A stretch of DNA of 64,000 nt from Marinomonas spartinae (GTDB lineage Bacteria; Pseudomonadota; Gammaproteobacteria; Pseudomonadales; Marinomonadaceae), in assembly GCF_016461715.1 (NCBI RefSeq), contig NZ_JAEMUI010000003.1, forward strand, positions 124,001 through 188,000, given 5' to 3'. The translations under genes were made by a program, and so were the position numbers. How positions within the stretch are numbered: the stretch's first letter is position 1; the number at the start of each line of letters is the position of its first letter. Below are positions 1 to 9,554 of this stretch, piece after piece. Below the pieces are notes generated by a model. It searched no databases and had not been told where the DNA came from. It worked only from the letters and a program-made list of their open reading frames with translations.

Positions 1-2
1 CC

Positions 3-380
3 GCGCTTGCTGTTTTTACGGGGGCGTACATTGCCGAAATTATTCGAGCAGGGATTCAGTCTATTCACCCAGGCCAAATGGAAGCCGCTCGCAGTTTGGG
101 AATGAATTATATTAAGGCCATGGTATATGTGATTTTGCCACAGGCTTTTAAACGTACCTTGCCTCCTTTAGCTGGTCAGTTTATTAACTTGATTAAAGAT
201 TCTTCCTTGGTGTCAGTCATTTCGATTACCGATTTAACAAAAGCAGGCCGTGAGGTTGTGAGCTCGACGTTTGCACCATTTGAGGTATGGTTTACTGTTG
301 CGCTCTTGTACCTAGTGCTTACAGGAAGCCTGTCTTGGGTTATTCAAAAGTTAGAGAAGAGGTTATCAGCCAGTGACTAA
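3..380 (+). CDS. Polar amino-acid ABC transporter permease, C-terminal part (5' truncated)
   Basis: Inner-membrane permease of a HisM/GlnP-type amino-acid importer. The reading frame is open from base 3, so the gene starts before the window and only about 125 C-terminal residues are visible. Read from base 3, the protein begins with [15 protein letters not shown] and continues into the EAA-type cytoplasmic loop ([10 protein letters not shown]), the contact site for the ATPase. A last hydrophobic helix precedes a basic C terminus. The stop overlaps the start of the downstream ATPase gene by 8 bp, which indicates one operon with translational coupling. The amino-acid substrate cannot be judged because the binding protein lies outside the window. 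Confidence 0.9.
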   Translation, partial: ALAVFTGAYIAEIIRAGIQSIHPGQMEAARSLGMNYIKAMVYVILPQAFKRTLPPLAGQFINLIKDSSLVSVISITDLTKAGREVVSSTFAPFEVWFTVALLYLVLTGSLSWVIQKLEKRLSASD

Positions 381-1122
381 TCCCATTTTGAAAGACAGTA
401 TTATTGTCGCTGACAGCGTGGAAAAAATTTATCCCAATGGATGTCACGCCCTTAAAAAAGTATCGCTTAATATCCAAAAAGGTGAGGTTGTGGTGATTAT
501 TGGGCCAAGTGGCTCGGGCAAATCGACTTTTTTGCGAACCTTAAATCAGCTGGAGACCATATCAGACGGGACGATTCATATTGATGACATCAATTTGACT
601 CACAAAGAGACCAATATCAACAAAGTGCGAGAGGAAGTGGGGATGGTTTTCCAGTCCTTTAACTTGTTCCCCCACAAAACGGCATTGGGTAATGTGATGT
701 TGTCACCCATGAAAGTACTCAAAAAGTCTGCAAAAGAGGCGGAAGCCGAGGCAAAAGACTTACTGGCTAAAGTCGGTTTGGCGGATAGGATGAATAACTA
801 TCCGTCGCATCTTTCTGGAGGGCAACAACAACGTGTCGCCATCGCCAGAGCGTTGGCGATGAGTCCTAAAATTATGCTGTTTGATGAGCCAACCAGTGCA
901 CTTGACCCAGAAATGGTGGGGGAAGTATTGGATGTCATGAAGAGTCTTGCTGGTGGTGGTATGACCATGGTGGTCGTCACGCATGAAATGGGCTTTGCTA
1001 GAGAAGTGGCTGATCGAGTGGTGTTCATGGAAAATGGTGAATTGGTGTTTGAAGAAACGCCAGATCGTTTCTTTGAATCCGATAACCAGCGTTTACAGCG
1101 CTTTCTTGGACAAGTGCTTTAA
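373..1122 (+). CDS. Polar amino-acid ABC transporter ATP-binding protein (GlnQ/HisP type)
   Basis: Cytoplasmic ATPase that powers the amino-acid importer whose permease lies just upstream. At 249 aa it has the usual length for the family. Visible motifs: Walker [10 protein letters not shown] (about residues 45-53), Q-loop [10 protein letters not shown], signature LSGGQQQR, Walker [14 protein letters not shown] and the switch histidine in [10 protein letters not shown]. The start is a GTG inside the end of the permease gene (8-bp overlap), which fits translational coupling. The pairing with a polar amino-acid permease makes the GlnQ/HisP/ArtP subfamily very likely; the exact substrate is not determinable. 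Confidence 0.92.
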   Translation: MTNPILKDSIIVADSVEKIYPNGCHALKKVSLNIQKGEVVVIIGPSGSGKSTFLRTLNQLETISDGTIHIDDINLTHKETNINKVREEVGMVFQSFNLFPHKTALGNVMLSPMKVLKKSAKEAEAEAKDLLAKVGLADRMNNYPSHLSGGQQQRVAIARALAMSPKIMLFDEPTSALDPEMVGEVLDVMKSLAGGGMTMVVVTHEMGFAREVADRVVFMENGELVFEETPDRFFESDNQRLQRFLGQVL

Positions 1123-1149
1123 CCTTCTGTTTTTAGATGTGATATAAAG

Positions 1150-1186
1150 AGCCTTGGTAGGGTGTACCTGCCAAGGCTTTTTTTTG
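1150..1186 (+). terminator. Rho-independent terminator after the amino-acid ABC operon
   Basis: An 8-bp stem AGCCTTGG/CCAAGGCT, with extra AGG/CCT pairing inside the loop, is followed directly by eight T residues. It begins 28 bp after the ATPase stop codon and closes that operon. Confidence 0.9.
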
Positions 1187-1311
1187 AGTATTTTTCGTAC
1201 CCATGACTGTGTGGTTACACGAGCACATGGTATGGAACGAGTTGTTGGGATGAATAGTTGGCTCTCAGAATATGATATGTCCATAGATATCTAACTTCTA
1301 TCATACAGATT

Positions 1312-1339
1312 CTACCCACGCAAAGAGTGGTGTGGGTAG
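1312..1339. repeat. Inverted repeat ahead of the MFS gene
   Basis: Perfect 8-bp arms CTACCCAC (1312-1319) and GTGGGTAG (1332-1339) flank a 12-bp spacer, about 40 bp before the MFS start codon. It could be a dimeric-repressor operator or a hairpin in the 5' leader. There is no T run behind it, so it is not a standard terminator. No regulator gene is adjacent. Confidence 0.4.
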
Positions 1340-1380
1340 GGTCATACATTCTTTGCTGTTAGCAGGAATAAATACAACCA

Positions 1381-2562
1381 ATGTTGACCTCAATATTACG
1401 TATATGGTGTGTAGTCATTGTATTGTGTGCGGCTTCGTTCACGATGGTAACCTCCGAGTTCGCACCAATTGGCTTAATGTCACAGATATCATCTGATCTA
1501 GGACAAGCCCCGTCGATAATCGGCCTGACAGTTACGTTGTACGCATGGATAGGCGCTGCAAGTGGCTTGATGTCCAACTGGTTAAATCATTGGATACCTC
1601 GTAAGTCGCTGTTAATTACACTCATGTTAATATTGGCTGTTTCAAACGGTTTAGCCGCAGTCGCACATGAATTTTTAGCTCTACTCAGTGCTCGAGCCTT
1701 AGGTGCATTAGCACATGGTATATTCTGGGCTATCGTTGCGGCTACAGCTGCACATATTGTCCCAGCACAGCGAGTAGGAGTCGCTACGTCTATAGTGTTG
1801 GGAGGCATCACTATTGCCACAGTCATGGGCGTTCCACTAATAAATTTGGTGGGGCAACACTATAGCTGGCGCACTGCATTTGTCTGTCTTTCTTTTATGT
1901 GTATCGCCAGCGCTGGAGCGATCGCCCTAGTAATGCCCTCAATACACATTCGGTCATTCAATAAAGGCGTAGGTTTTATCGCTGTATTAAAGCGCAAAGA
2001 CCTTTTGATTACTTATGTGATTACTGGACTGACAGCAGCCGCCCACTTTAGTGCTTACACATTTGTTGAACCCTTTATTGAGAAAGTCCCTGGCATTACG
2101 TCTTACCTGATTGCTGTTTTATTATTTACCTTCGGTGCAGCCGGTTTCTTGGGCAACTTACTAAGCGCGTTTTTTATTGATCGTTACTTAAAAAGGTTCA
2201 TTTTATTAGCATTGATATCAATGGCGCTGGCATTAACTGCTTTAGGGATCTACGGGCCACAGATAGGTATAATGCTAGTCGTCGCCTTTCTGATGGTCTG
2301 GGGTACTTCTATTTCGTGCTTATTTACCGGACTACAGACTTGGGTGTTACGTATTTCGGGTGATGACACTGTACCAGCAACAGCGGTGCATACTGCAGTA
2401 TTGAATAGCGCAATTGGTTTAGGTGTGATTATTGGTGGAAATGTTTTAGATGTTACGGGGCTTAAGGGAACCATGATATCGGCAGGCATGATGATTGTCC
2501 CTGCCATTATACTGTTAACGATTCTAATAATTCGCGCTAAGGGATGTACTGCAACAGAATAG
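1381..2562 (+). CDS. MFS efflux transporter (SotB/AraJ-like)
   Basis: A 393-aa integral inner-membrane protein with about 12 hydrophobic helices. The N-terminal helix contains the TSEFAPIGL signature seen in drug/sugar-efflux MFS proteins (AraJ/SotB/YdhP group), followed by the typical motif between helices 2 and 3 (NWLNHWIPRK). Such proteins use the proton gradient to export sugars or small drugs. It stands alone: the upstream operon is closed by a terminator and the next gene encodes an unrelated thiol protein. An inverted repeat lies about 40 bp upstream. Its synonymous codons look somewhat different from those of its neighbours, so recent acquisition is possible. The substrate is unknown. 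Confidence 0.8.
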   Translation: MLTSILRIWCVVIVLCAASFTMVTSEFAPIGLMSQISSDLGQAPSIIGLTVTLYAWIGAASGLMSNWLNHWIPRKSLLITLMLILAVSNGLAAVAHEFLALLSARALGALAHGIFWAIVAATAAHIVPAQRVGVATSIVLGGITIATVMGVPLINLVGQHYSWRTAFVCLSFMCIASAGAIALVMPSIHIRSFNKGVGFIAVLKRKDLLITYVITGLTAAAHFSAYTFVEPFIEKVPGITSYLIAVLLFTFGAAGFLGNLLSAFFIDRYLKRFILLALISMALALTALGIYGPQIGIMLVVAFLMVWGTSISCLFTGLQTWVLRISGDDTVPATAVHTAVLNSAIGLGVIIGGNVLDVTGLKGTMISAGMMIVPAIILLTILIIRAKGCTATE

Positions 2563-2620
2563 AGAGAATTTGAGTGCATTTAAATCCATATGTGTTATGA
2601 CATAAAAAGAGTAAGCAACA

Positions 2621-3028
2621 ATGAGTTCACAGGAGATTTTGTTGATTTATGATAAGGACTGTCCCGCTTGCCATTACTACTGTCAAATTGTGCGTATTCG
2701 TGACAGTGTGGGAAACCTAGTCCTGATCGATGCTCGCGAAAACAGTACTGTAATGAAAGAGATTACTGACCGTGGTTTGGATATCGACCAAGGCATGGTG
2801 TTGAAAATGCATGGGCAGTTTTATTATGGTGCAGATGCCATTCATGCCTTATCCTTGCTGAGTAGTCGGTCGGGACTGTTTAACCGTTTTAACTTTTGGT
2901 TATTTCGTTCGAAAAAGTTGGCTTTAGTGCTTTATCCTATATTGCGCTCTTGCCGTAATCTGTTGCTAAAAATACTAGGAAAAACAAAGATCAATAATTT
3001 GGATTTGCCGGATAACGATCATTTTTAG
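2621..3028 (+). CDS. DCC-family thiol-disulfide oxidoreductase-like protein (DUF393)
   Basis: A 135-aa protein with the N-terminal pattern IYDKDCPACHYYC, matching the DxxCPxC motif of the DCC (DUF393) family, a thioredoxin-like group of poorly known function. A hydrophobic stretch near residues 85-115 could associate with the membrane. The canonical YDGDCPFC has become YDKDCPAC, keeping both motif cysteines. It starts 58 bp after the MFS gene on the same strand and may be co-transcribed with it, but no functional link is evident. The family is clear; the reaction and partner are unknown. Confidence 0.75.
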   Translation: MSSQEILLIYDKDCPACHYYCQIVRIRDSVGNLVLIDARENSTVMKEITDRGLDIDQGMVLKMHGQFYYGADAIHALSLLSSRSGLFNRFNFWLFRSKKLALVLYPILRSCRNLLLKILGKTKINNLDLPDNDHF

Positions 3029-3165
3029 CGAGATAAACGCTGTGTAAGCCCGGTTTCGAACGATATCATGATCGTATTCTAGTTCCCTATGGTTTACATT
3101 AGCGCATGAATATGAGTAGGGGCAGGTTATAAATATAGTGCCATATTTTTATTGAGAAAATTACT

Positions 3166-3489
3166 ATGAAAACACTAAAAGACATGACTTTCTTTGAGAG
3201 TTTTGAAGCCGATATTCTGCGTGATAAAAAAGTCATCACGATTCGCGATGCATCCGAGAGTCACTACCAAGTTGGCTCAGTGGTGAATGTGTCGACTTTT
3301 GAAACTGGTCGTTATTTTTGTCAGTTACGTATCTTATCGGTAGAGCCTATTGCTTTTTCGTCGCTTGATGAGGAGCATGCAAAACAAGAAAACATGACTC
3401 TGCCAGAACTAAAAGATATTATTCGAGATATTTATCCAGGAATTGAAACACTTTTTGTCATTACCTATGAGCGCTTAGCAGACTCATAA
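3166..3489 (+). CDS. yqfB: N(4)-acetylcytidine amidohydrolase (YqfB, ASCH domain)
   Basis: A small cytoplasmic ASCH-fold enzyme (107 aa; E. coli YqfB is 103 aa) that hydrolyses N4-acetylcytidine to cytidine and acetate. The match to YqfB runs through the whole chain: DMTFFESFEADIL, KKVITIRD, QENMTLPELK and DIYPGIETLFVI. The catalytic triad of E. coli YqfB (K21, T24, E74) corresponds here to K22, T25 and E75. It stands alone between the DCC protein and the CNNM protein. It may help nucleoside salvage, together with the ribonucleoside hydrolase and ribokinase genes near 56 kb. Confidence 0.88.
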   Translation: MKTLKDMTFFESFEADILRDKKVITIRDASESHYQVGSVVNVSTFETGRYFCQLRILSVEPIAFSSLDEEHAKQENMTLPELKDIIRDIYPGIETLFVITYERLADS

Positions 3490-3744
3490 GCTTTGACTAA
3501 GTGTTATAAAACAAAGCTAAACAGCAGTATTATGATAGACATCTTCTTTTTGAATAAAGCTTTTTTCCATTAGTCAATACCCTCTATTTATCTTAAATAA
3601 TCATTGCTCTCGATGTGATTGCTTCTATAATTCGCTTATTTTTATCTCTAAAACCGTTTGTAGAGTAATTGATGGTTGACTTTATCAGTTTTTCCCCTGC
3701 GTGTTTTAACCGTTAGCGCTTCTTTTATGAAGTGAGGAAAAGTT

Positions 3745-5025
3745 ATGAGTGATCTGGTTAGTATTGGTATCTTAATAATGGCCAGTGCATTTTTTGCTAT
3801 GTCTGAAATTGGAATGGCAGCGGCACGAAAAATAAAATTGCGGGTCATGTCGGAAGAGGGTAACAGCAAGGCGGATGCGGTGATTGCATTACAAGAGAAT
3901 CCTGGTGCCTTTTTTGCCATGATCCAGATTGCCTTGAATGCGATTTCTATCCTAGGTGGAATTATTGGTGAGCAGGCCTTGACACCTTATATCAAAGAGG
4001 CTGTGGGATTGGTGTACAATGGTGCGCTGCTTGACCAAGTCAGCTTTATGCTCTCTTTTTTGTGTGTCACCTCACTGTTTATTTTATTTGCTGACCTTTT
4101 GCCTAAGCGTTTAGCCATTATCATGCCGGAGGCTATTGCAATACGCATGGTCACACCGATGCGATGGATTACTTTTTTACTCATGCCCGCCGTGTTTTTA
4201 TTTAATGGGTTGACGAACATCGTTTTGCGACTTTTTAACATACCGACCCAACGTGAAGATATGGTTACTACAGAAGACATTGTTGCCATGATGGAAGCAG
4301 GGGCGGAATCAGGTAGTTTGCAAAAACAAGAGTATCAATTAATTGGCAATGTATTCGAGTTGGATTCGTTAACGATTGGCAGTGCCATGACGACTCGAGA
4401 TCAAATTATCTATTTCGATGTTCAAGAGAGCAGTGAAGATATTAGTAATAAAATCATCGAGCATCCGCACAACGATTTTCTTGTGTGTGAAGGCAGCTTG
4501 GATAAGCTCGTTGGCATTATTGAATCGAAGGAGATTCTGCGGATGGTGCTAAAAGGAGAGCCTGCCAAAATTCACCCAGAACGTATTGATAAAGATATCT
4601 TCTATTTGCCGGAAACCCTGACCTTGTCTGAATCATTAAACGCCTTCAAAGTAGCGCCTCAGCCTTTTGCCGTGGTGGTTAATGAATATGGCACAATTGT
4701 TGGTATTGTGACTATGAAGGACTTGTTGAGCAGCTTTATGGGAGAATTGATTACCCCCCAAGATGAAGAGCAGATCGTGCAGCGTGATGCGGATTCTTGG
4801 TTAATTGAGGGGTTAACACCCATTATTGATGTGATGCGCAGTTTAGGCATCGAAGATTTCCCTGATCGAAATCAATACGAAACCATTGCCGGATTTATGA
4901 TCTACACCTTAAAACGGGTACCTAAAAGAACAGATTTCTTTGTCCACCAGGGATATAAGTTTGAAGTATTGGATTTGGATGGGGTGCGTGTCGAGCAGCT
5001 GCTTGTGACGAGGGTGAAACCCTAA
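3745..5025 (+). CDS. CNNM/CorC-HlyC-type membrane protein with CBS domains
   Basis: A 426-aa inner-membrane protein of the UPF0053 hemolysin-like family (E. coli YtfL/YfjD relatives). Order: DUF21/CNNM transmembrane domain (residues 1 to about 180, with the MSEIGMAAARKIKLR segment), a CBS pair (about 200-330; GSAMTTRDQI and VNEYGTIVGIVTMKDLL) and a C-terminal CorC_HlyC domain (about 345-425). Family members are linked to Mg2+/Co2+ or polyamine efflux and metal homeostasis. The start ATG has a good ribosome-binding site (GTGAGGA). It is a single-gene unit. Family assignment is firm; the ion transported is inference. Confidence 0.88.
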   Translation: MSDLVSIGILIMASAFFAMSEIGMAAARKIKLRVMSEEGNSKADAVIALQENPGAFFAMIQIALNAISILGGIIGEQALTPYIKEAVGLVYNGALLDQVSFMLSFLCVTSLFILFADLLPKRLAIIMPEAIAIRMVTPMRWITFLLMPAVFLFNGLTNIVLRLFNIPTQREDMVTTEDIVAMMEAGAESGSLQKQEYQLIGNVFELDSLTIGSAMTTRDQIIYFDVQESSEDISNKIIEHPHNDFLVCEGSLDKLVGIIESKEILRMVLKGEPAKIHPERIDKDIFYLPETLTLSESLNAFKVAPQPFAVVVNEYGTIVGIVTMKDLLSSFMGELITPQDEEQIVQRDADSWLIEGLTPIIDVMRSLGIEDFPDRNQYETIAGFMIYTLKRVPKRTDFFVHQGYKFEVLDLDGVRVEQLLVTRVKP

Positions 5026-5211
5026 CTGTGCCGATGTGAGTCTTTTCTGACTATTACGTTATAACAAAATTCTAAAAAGCTATTAAAAGTTTTTTTTCAA
5101 AAAAAATAAACTATAACTGTGTAACTATTGTGCCAATCAAACCCGTTTCCTTTTCCTCATTTTCACTCTCGCATAAAATAAGCGTAATTAATTCACTAGG
5201 AATATGAAATC

Positions 5212-6777
5212 ATGAAAAAATTACTAGCAACCAGTCTGTTGCTATGTCTGAGTAGTTTCTCTGTGTTGGCAGCCACCCCACCTAATGCGCTAGTGGTTGC
5301 TCAGTCCTTAGATGATGTGACCAGTTTAGATCCTGCTCAAGGCTTTGAATTAACCTCAGTGCAAACCTTTACCAATGTATATCAACGCTTGGTTCAGGCA
5401 AATCCAAAGAAACCAACTGAGCTAGAGCCAACCTTGGCGGCAAGTTGGGTGTCTACGCCAAAAAGTTTGACCATTACCTTACGTAAAGGGGCTGAGTTTG
5501 CCAGTGGTAACCCGGTTCGCCCTGAAGATGTGGTTTTTTCCCTTGCTCGTGTGGTGAAGTTGAATTTGGCACCGTCTTTTATTTTGACGCAGTTGGGTTG
5601 GAATAAAGACAATGTGGACAGTCATATTCAAAAAGTGGCCGATAATAAGGTGAAAATTACTTGGGATGTTAATGTTGGTCCATCGTTTGTTTTGAGTCTT
5701 TTGTCTGCGCCAGTGTCTTCGATTGTCGACGAAAAAACGGTAATGGCTCATGCGACCAATGGTGACTTTGGTCATGCTTGGCTGAATGATCATTCGGCAG
5801 GCAGTGGACCATTTCAAATCAGACAATATACACCTCATGAAGCCTTGGTGTTAACGGCGAATAAAACCTCTCCAGGTGGCGCGCCCAAATTAAGCATGAT
5901 TTTGATGAAAAACGTGCCTGATGCGGCAACCCGTCAGTTATTGATCGAACAGGGTGATGCGGATATTGCCCGTAATTTAGGGGCGGATCAGTTCCAATCT
6001 TTAAAAGATAAACCTGGTGTGAAAACGCTGGCGTTGCCTTATGCATCTTTGTATTACATTTTGTTTAATACCAAAGCGCAAAACAATCCTGATTTAGCAA
6101 CCCCTGCGTTTTGGGAAGCGGCACATTGGGCATTTGACTATAAAGGCATTGCTGTGGACTTGATGCGCGGTCAGTTCCAAGTTCAACAGTCTTTTTTACC
6201 ACAAGGTTTTAAAGGGGCATTAAAGGATCAGCCATACCATTATGATCCAGAAAAAGCCAAAGCCATCTTGAAAAAGGCGGGTATTAAGAATCCACACTTC
6301 AAGTTGATCGTGAGTAATCAGCCTCCATACTTGGATGTCGCACAAGCGCTGCAAGCCAGTTTTGCCCGTGCAGGGATTAAAGTCGAGCTCATCCCTGGTG
6401 TGAGTAGCCAAGTATCAAGCGAAGTGAATACTCATCATTTTGAAGCGACGGTATCAGCTTGGGGACCAGATTATTTTGATCCGAATACCAACGCGTCAGC
6501 GTTTGCTTATAACCCAGAAAATGGCTCAAAAACCCTTGCATGGCGTGCAAACTGGCAAATACCAGAATTGAGCAAAATGACGCTTGCGGCTCGTGCTGAG
6601 ACGAATGAAGCGAAACGTACTCAAATGTACGAAACGCTACAACGTAAAGTGCGAGAAAACTCACCGATTGTGGTGGGTTTGCAAAACAAAAAATTGGTTG
6701 CCATTCGTAGTGACCTAAAAGGTTATGTGCAAGGCATCATGCCTGATATGGTTTATTACAAGAACGTTTCTAAATAA
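5212..6777 (+). CDS. Peptide/nickel-type ABC transporter substrate-binding protein (SBP family 5)
   Basis: Periplasmic binding protein of 521 aa, first gene of a five-gene importer operon (5212-10237). A cleavable signal peptide (MKKLLATSLLLC then an Ala-rich region, cleavage near SVLAATPP) is followed by the family-5 core with SLDPAQGFE near the mature N terminus and GSGPFQI in the middle. The substrate could be oligopeptides, opines or a nickel chelate; nothing visible fixes it. The stop overlaps the permease start by one base (TAATG), indicating coupled translation. The 186 bp upstream are A/T-rich and hold no other gene. Confidence 0.9.
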   Translation: MKKLLATSLLLCLSSFSVLAATPPNALVVAQSLDDVTSLDPAQGFELTSVQTFTNVYQRLVQANPKKPTELEPTLAASWVSTPKSLTITLRKGAEFASGNPVRPEDVVFSLARVVKLNLAPSFILTQLGWNKDNVDSHIQKVADNKVKITWDVNVGPSFVLSLLSAPVSSIVDEKTVMAHATNGDFGHAWLNDHSAGSGPFQIRQYTPHEALVLTANKTSPGGAPKLSMILMKNVPDAATRQLLIEQGDADIARNLGADQFQSLKDKPGVKTLALPYASLYYILFNTKAQNNPDLATPAFWEAAHWAFDYKGIAVDLMRGQFQVQQSFLPQGFKGALKDQPYHYDPEKAKAILKKAGIKNPHFKLIVSNQPPYLDVAQALQASFARAGIKVELIPGVSSQVSSEVNTHHFEATVSAWGPDYFDPNTNASAFAYNPENGSKTLAWRANWQIPELSKMTLAARAETNEAKRTQMYETLQRKVRENSPIVVGLQNKKLVAIRSDLKGYVQGIMPDMVYYKNVSK

Positions 6778-7832
6778 TGAGCACTTCAACTCACTCAGTC
6801 GGCGTTAAACGCCGACTTTGGATAGGCCGCAGCCAGCGTTTGGCGAGCGGCCTTATTTCATTGGCACTGACCTTGTTTGGTTTGTTGATCTTTACTTTTA
6901 TTTTGTCACGAGCGGCACCAGTTGATCCTGTGTTGCAGCTAGTAGGGGACCATGCCAGCCAAGCGACGTACGACCAAGCGCGTCACGAACTAGGTCTAGA
7001 CCAACCCTTGCCGATGCAGTTTTTGCATTATCTGGGGCGTTTGAGCCATGGGGATTTAGGCGTCTCTCAATTGACACAGCAGCCGGTTATTAATGATTTG
7101 ATGCGCACTTTTCCTGCAACCATTGAGCTGGCAACTTGCGCAATGATTTTTGGAGCTTTATTCGGCATCTTACTCGCGGCCATGGCGGTATTTAAGCCGG
7201 GTAGTTGGATGGATCACCTAGCGCGTTTCATCTCCTTATTAGGCTATTCGGTGCCTGTGTTTTGGTTAGGCTTGTTAGGTCTTTTATTGTTTTATGCCAC
7301 CTTGCATTGGTCAGCAGGGCCAGGGCGATTAGACGACATTTATACCTATACTATGACGCAACATAGTGGTTTTGTCTTGTTAGACGCCCTTCGCAGTGGT
7401 GATTCCTCGATATTGAAAAATGCTATTGCCCATTTATGGTTGCCTGTTGCCGTTCTGGCATTACTTTCTATGGCGTCGATCACTCGCTTATTACGCGCCG
7501 TGATGCTGGAAGAAAGTAATAAAGAATATGTGATCTTGGCGCAAGCCAAAGGAGCGAGTCGGCTGCGTATTATCCTTGTGCATATATTTCCGAACGTTTT
7601 GGGGACCCTAATTACCATCCTCGCGCTTTCCTACGCTAGCTTACTGGAAGGGGCTGTATTGACCGAAACGGTATTTGCTTGGCCGGGTCTGGGGCGGTAT
7701 TTGACCAGTGCGTTGTTTGCATCGGATATTTCTGCTGTATTAGGGGCAACCTTGTTAATAGGTACGTGTTTTATTCTGCTGAACGCGTTTGCAGACGCAC
7801 TGACAAAATGGGTGGACCCGAGAACAAGATGA
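6777..7832 (+). CDS. Peptide/nickel-type ABC transporter permease 1 (DppB/NikB type)
   Basis: A 351-aa inner-membrane permease with six hydrophobic helices, the first after a long basic N terminus. The DppB-like pattern (ILSRAAPVDPVLQLVG, then HELGLDQPLPMQFLHYLGRL) is present, as is the cytoplasmic EAA loop (LAQAKGASRLRIILVHIFPN) contacting the ATPase. The stop TGA overlaps the next start as ATGA at 7829-7832. It pairs with the downstream DppC-like permease to form the channel. Confidence 0.92.
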   Translation: MSTSTHSVGVKRRLWIGRSQRLASGLISLALTLFGLLIFTFILSRAAPVDPVLQLVGDHASQATYDQARHELGLDQPLPMQFLHYLGRLSHGDLGVSQLTQQPVINDLMRTFPATIELATCAMIFGALFGILLAAMAVFKPGSWMDHLARFISLLGYSVPVFWLGLLGLLLFYATLHWSAGPGRLDDIYTYTMTQHSGFVLLDALRSGDSSILKNAIAHLWLPVAVLALLSMASITRLLRAVMLEESNKEYVILAQAKGASRLRIILVHIFPNVLGTLITILALSYASLLEGAVLTETVFAWPGLGRYLTSALFASDISAVLGATLLIGTCFILLNAFADALTKWVDPRTR

Positions 7833-8713
7833 TAGATTCTAGTCTTCAATCAAAAGACCCTTTAGAAAAGAGTACGAAAAGAATCGCCAGTGGTTTTCGT
7901 TTACCATATTGGCTAAATACCTTTAATGTGGGTTTGGTGATGGTGGTGATCCTGCTTGGATTGGCGTTATTGGCGCCGCTTCTTTCCCCCTTTGACCCGA
8001 ACCTTCAGAACATTCAAGATCGTTTGTTAGCGCCCGATGCACAGCATTGGTTTGGTACAGACCGTTTTGGTCGAGATTTATTCTCACGTGTGTTGTACGG
8101 AGCACGTCCAACACTCATTCTGGTAAGTTTAGTGGTTATTCTAACCGTGCCTATTGGTTTAATCGTGGGAATTTGTGCTGGCTATTTTGGTGGCTGGACT
8201 GAGCGTGTATTAATGCGTATGACGGACATTGTTATGTCATTGCCAAGCTTGGTCATTGCGCTGGCGTTGGTGTCGATTTTAGGCCCGGGTTTGATGAATG
8301 GCGCTTTGGCGCTCGCCTTTACCAGTTGGCCGTCTTTTGCTCGCCAAGCGCGCACGGAAACCTTATCCATTCGTCGTAGTGACTATTTATCTGCTGCAAA
8401 AATGCAGGGGATAACTGGCTGGCGTTTGATTATTGGTCATATTTTGCCTTTGGTGTTGCCTAGCGCGATTGTTCGGGCCGCTTTAAACCTAGGAGGGATT
8501 ATTCTTGCGGCAGCAGGTTTGGGCTTCTTAGGTATGGGAATTCAGCCGCCAACGGCAGAGTGGGGGTCAATGGTGTCTAGTGGTAGCCGAGTGATCTTTG
8601 ATCAATGGTGGGTGGCCGCTGTACCTGGCTTTGCTATTTTGTTTGCTAGCCTTGCATTTAATCTGCTTGGTGATGGATTAAGAGATAAAATGGACCCTCG
8701 TCATGACAAATAA
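7829..8713 (+). CDS. Peptide/nickel-type ABC transporter permease 2 (DppC/NikC type)
   Basis: A 294-aa inner-membrane permease. I chose the ATG at 7829, which overlaps the previous stop (ATGA); a longer frame beginning at 7679 would run through the upstream gene and is unlikely. The DppC signature segments are present: PFDPNLQNIQDRLLAPDAQH, then WFGTDRFGRDLFSRVLYGAR, then the EAA loop SAAKMQGITGWRLIIGHILP. The C terminus ends LGDGLRDKMDPR as in DppC/OppC. The gene overlaps the following ATPase by 11 bp. Confidence 0.92.
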   Translation: MIDSSLQSKDPLEKSTKRIASGFRLPYWLNTFNVGLVMVVILLGLALLAPLLSPFDPNLQNIQDRLLAPDAQHWFGTDRFGRDLFSRVLYGARPTLILVSLVVILTVPIGLIVGICAGYFGGWTERVLMRMTDIVMSLPSLVIALALVSILGPGLMNGALALAFTSWPSFARQARTETLSIRRSDYLSAAKMQGITGWRLIIGHILPLVLPSAIVRAALNLGGIILAAAGLGFLGMGIQPPTAEWGSMVSSGSRVIFDQWWVAAVPGFAILFASLAFNLLGDGLRDKMDPRHDK

Positions 8714-9554
8714 CAGCAGTTTGATACAGGTCGAGAACCTACATATTGGTCTAGAAGACGGCACCGAATTGGTTAAAGGTATCGACTTTTCCATGGGGCG
8801 TGAGCGTGTTGCTTTGGTGGGGGAATCCGGCTCAGGTAAATCGCTGACTGCGCGCTCTTTAATGGGCTTGTTGCCAGCATCATTGCATGTTCAGGCTAAC
8901 CGTTTTGAGTTGCTTGGTGAGGCGGTGTTGGCATACAGCCAGCGTCAGTGGCTTCAATTGCGTGGTAAACAGGTGTCTATGGTATTACAAGACCCAAAAT
9001 ACGCCTTGAACCCATCGCAAAACATTGGCCGGCAAGTAGAAGAACCTTTGGTGCTTCATCAATCTCTGGCCAAAAAAACACGAGTTGAAAAAGTCGAACA
9101 TATGTTGGATGCGGTCGGCTTGCCTAACCCTGCTAAACTTCGCAAGCTTTATCCTCACCAATTATCCGGCGGTATGGGGCAGCGTGTCATGCTTGCCATC
9201 GCGTTGATTAATGATCCGCAATTTTTGATTGCTGATGAACCCACTTCCGCTCTGGATCATGCCGTACGCGACCAAGTGCTAGAGCTGATTGCGTCTTTAG
9301 TTGAGGAACGGAATATGGGGCTGCTGCTGATCAGTCACGATTTACAACAGGTAGCCGATTACTCTGAACGTGTATTGGTGATGTATCAAGGTCAACTGAT
9401 CGATCAGTTACCTGCTTCCCAGCTGTCTAATGCGACACATCCCTATACGCAAACCTTGTGGTCTTGTCGACCCAATATTGATAAGCGAGGGCAGGCGCTT
9501 CCGGTGCTGGATCGTGGAGCATTAGCGACCTTAACCGAAGGAGCAGCCAAATGA
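8703..9554 (+). CDS. Peptide/nickel-type ABC transporter ATPase 1 (DppD/NikD type)
   Basis: A 283-aa cytoplasmic ATPase. Visible: Walker A GESGSGKS (about residues 40-47), signature LSGGMGQR, Walker [14 protein letters not shown] and the switch histidine in LLISHDLQQVADY. The signature carries Met (SGGMGQR), common in the DppD/NikD branch. It overlaps the upstream permease by 11 bp and the next ATPase by 4 bp. It lacks a long C-terminal oligopeptide-binding extension, so it is closer in size to NikD than to OppD. Confidence 0.9.
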   Translation: MTNNSSLIQVENLHIGLEDGTELVKGIDFSMGRERVALVGESGSGKSLTARSLMGLLPASLHVQANRFELLGEAVLAYSQRQWLQLRGKQVSMVLQDPKYALNPSQNIGRQVEEPLVLHQSLAKKTRVEKVEHMLDAVGLPNPAKLRKLYPHQLSGGMGQRVMLAIALINDPQFLIADEPTSALDHAVRDQVLELIASLVEERNMGLLLISHDLQQVADYSERVLVMYQGQLIDQLPASQLSNATHPYTQTLWSCRPNIDKRGQALPVLDRGALATLTEGAAK